Shown: piece after piece, positions 62,642 through 64,000 of the stretch | Numbering within the stretch: the stretch's first letter is position 1 | Layout: every line of letters begins with the position of its first letter | NCBI GenBank assembly: GCA_963823215.1 | Contig: CAWGKT010000012.1 | Coordinates: 868,001 to 932,000, forward strand | Direction of reading: 5' to 3' | DNA: 64,000 nucleotides | DNA from: CAIWHR01 sp963823215 | Lineage (GTDB): Bacteria > Pseudomonadota > Gammaproteobacteria > Burkholderiales > Casimicrobiaceae | Program-made: the position numbers and the translations under genes | The notes under the pieces: generated by a model | Told to the model about the DNA's origin: nothing | Databases searched by the model: none | The model's input: only the letters and a program-made list of their open reading frames with translations

Positions 62642-64000
62642 ATGGCGCTTGCGGTCGTCCTCTCGCGCGGACTCGCCGGGCTCGAGGCCCCGCTCGTCAC
62701 GGTTGAAGTGCACCTCGCGGGCGGGTTGCCAGCATTCAACCTTGTCGGTCTGCCGGACACCGAGGTCAAGGAGTCGCGTGACCGGGTACGCGCGGCGCTG
62801 CAGAATGCGCAGTTCGATTTCCCGGCACGAAAGATCACCGTCAATCTCGCGCCGGCGGACCTCCCAAAGGAGTCGGGGCGCTACGACCTCCCGATAGCGG
62901 TCGGCATCCTCGCGGCGACGGGCCAGATCCCAGGCATCGACCTGCCGTGCTTCGAGTTCGCCGGTGAATTGGCGCTGGGCGGCGCGCTGCGTCCGATCCG
63001 CGGCGGGCTGCCGATGGCGCTATCCGCGCGCCGCGATGGTCGCGCGTTCGTGCTCCCGGCCGAGAGCGCCGCCGAGGCGGCACTCGTGCGCGGCGCCACG
63101 ATCCTCCCGGCAACGTCGCTGCTCGGCGTGTGCGCACATCTGACTGGGCGCGAAATGCTTGCCCGGCTTGCGCCACAACACTGTGTCGCCGCGTACAGCG
63201 GAGGTGGCCTTGATATGGCCGACGTGCTTGGCCAAGAGCAAGCGAAGCGAGCGCTCACCATCGCGGCTGCTGGCGCCCATAGCCTGTTGATGATCGGGCC
63301 ACCGGGCACGGGGAAGTCGATGCTCGCGCAGCGGCTGCCCGGCATCCTGCCCCCGCTCACGGAGGACGAAGCGCTTGCCGCCGCTGCGATCGCCTCGCTT
63401 GCCGGCGGCTTCTCGGTGGCGGCATGGGGATCGCGGCCTTTTCGCGCGCCGCACCATACGGCAAGCGCCGTCGCGCTGGTCGGCGGCGGCAGCGACCCGC
63501 GGCCCGGCGAGATCTCGCTCGCCCACCACGGAGTCCTGTTCCTCGACGAGTTGCCGGAATGGGATCGCCGCGTGCTCGAGGTGCTGCGCCAGCCGCTTGA
63601 GTCCGGGGTGATCCATATCTCCCGCGCGGCACGGCAGAGTACCTTTCCCGCCGAGTTCCAGTTCATCGCCGCGATGAATCCCTGTCCGTGCGGCTGGCTT
63701 GGCCATGCGAGCGGACGCTGCCACTGCACGCCGGAGCGCATCGCACGCTATCGCGGTCGCGTCTCCGGGCCGCTCATCGACCGCATCGACCTCGGCATCG
63801 AGGTGCCGGCGCTCGCGGCCGAGGCGCTGACCGTCGGTGCCAACGCTACCGGTACTCCAGCGCATGGCATGACCAGCGCGGGCGTGCGTGCGGATGTCAC
63901 GGCGGCGCGCGCGCGGCAGACGGCGCGGCAGGGAAAGCCGAATGCGCGCCTCGTACCCCGCGAGATCGAGGCCCACTGCCAGCCCGATACGACCGGTGCG
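62642..64000 (+). CDS. comM: ComM/YifB-family Mg-chelatase-like AAA+ helicase, 3' end cut by window
   Basis: 453 codons visible, open at the right edge. The N-terminal domain S5-like fold starts MALAVVLSRGLAGLEAPLVT; the AAA+ core has Walker A MIGPPGTGKSMLAQRLPG, FRAPHHTASAVALVGGG, Walker B VLFLDELPEWDRRVLEVLRQ, and a zinc-like AAMNPCPCGWLGH. ComM is a bidirectional helicase that drives branch migration during natural transformation, fitting dprA in the same window. GTG at 62639 is an alternative start. About 50-60 residues remain outside the window. Confidence 0.95.
   Translation, partial: MALAVVLSRGLAGLEAPLVTVEVHLAGGLPAFNLVGLPDTEVKESRDRVRAALQNAQFDFPARKITVNLAPADLPKESGRYDLPIAVGILAATGQIPGIDLPCFEFAGELALGGALRPIRGGLPMALSARRDGRAFVLPAESAAEAALVRGATILPATSLLGVCAHLTGREMLARLAPQHCVAAYSGGGLDMADVLGQEQAKRALTIAAAGAHSLLMIGPPGTGKSMLAQRLPGILPPLTEDEALAAAAIASLAGGFSVAAWGSRPFRAPHHTASAVALVGGGSDPRPGEISLAHHGVLFLDELPEWDRRVLEVLRQPLESGVIHISRAARQSTFPAEFQFIAAMNPCPCGWLGHASGRCHCTPERIARYRGRVSGPLIDRIDLGIEVPALAAEALTVGANATGTPAHGMTSAGVRADVTAARARQTARQGKPNARLVPREIEAHCQPDTTGA

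Overview
The window is a contiguous stretch of a G+C-rich proteobacterial chromosome around the replication origin. Gene content and order fit a betaproteobacterium of Burkholderiales type: rpmH-rnpA-yidD-yidC-mnmE facing dnaA-dnaN-gyrB, mnmG-rsmG-parA-parB with parS sites, def-fmt-rsmB-DUF4390-ntrY-ntrX, ispE-tRNA-Gln-prs-rplY-pth-ychF, and TorF porin-glnK-amtB-gshA beside ubiK and comM. I cannot name the genus. Almost everything is chromosomal housekeeping; there is no CRISPR array, prophage or transposase gene.

Layout. 1-5.8 kb: a minus-strand peptide-type ABC importer (binding protein, two permeases, two ATPases, the last cut by the window edge). 6-11 kb: a cupin protein and the minus-strand operon mnmG-rsmG-parA-parB. 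11-12.2 kb: a gene-free stretch carrying two parS-like palindromes. 12.2-19 kb, minus strand: GTP-dependent PEP carboxykinase, a Tam-like methyltransferase, mnmE, yidC, yidD, rnpA, rpmH. 19-24.6 kb, plus strand: dnaA, an A+T-rich candidate oriC, dnaN, gyrB. 24.7-30.2 kb, minus strand: topoisomerase III, dprA, a LysM protein. 30.3-39.5 kb, plus strand: def, fmt, rsmB, DUF4390, an NtrY-like kinase, an NtrX-like regulator with a degenerate ATPase domain, and the potassium transporter Kup. 39.5-41.7 kb, minus strand: rpoH behind a perfect CIRCE element, then ftsY. 41.8-49.6 kb: rsmD, coaD, a ferredoxin, a dynamin-like GTPase and mutM (both minus), a TPR protein, lolB, ispE. 49.6-57.1 kb: tRNA-Gln, a decayed phosphatase/kinase partner-switch module, prs, rplY, pth, ychF, dapF, DUF484, xerC. 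57.1-64 kb: dinB, gshA, amtB, glnK, a TorF porin (minus strand, with sigma54 and NtrC signals), then ubiK and the start of comM (plus strand).

The strand switch at 19 kb (genes left of dnaA mostly minus, genes right of it mostly plus) and the parS sites about 9 kb away fit an origin between rpmH and dnaN. Three genes (the ABC binding protein, topB and ftsY) are interrupted by single-base frameshifts at short G or C runs. Because ftsY is normally essential and carries two compensating shifts, consensus errors are the simplest explanation.

The least expected content is a set of short, structured intergenic repeats. They sit against stop codons (dppC, mnmG, parA, dprA, def, gshA), three copies contain a three-hairpin module, and one copy supplies the start codon and first residues of RsmG.
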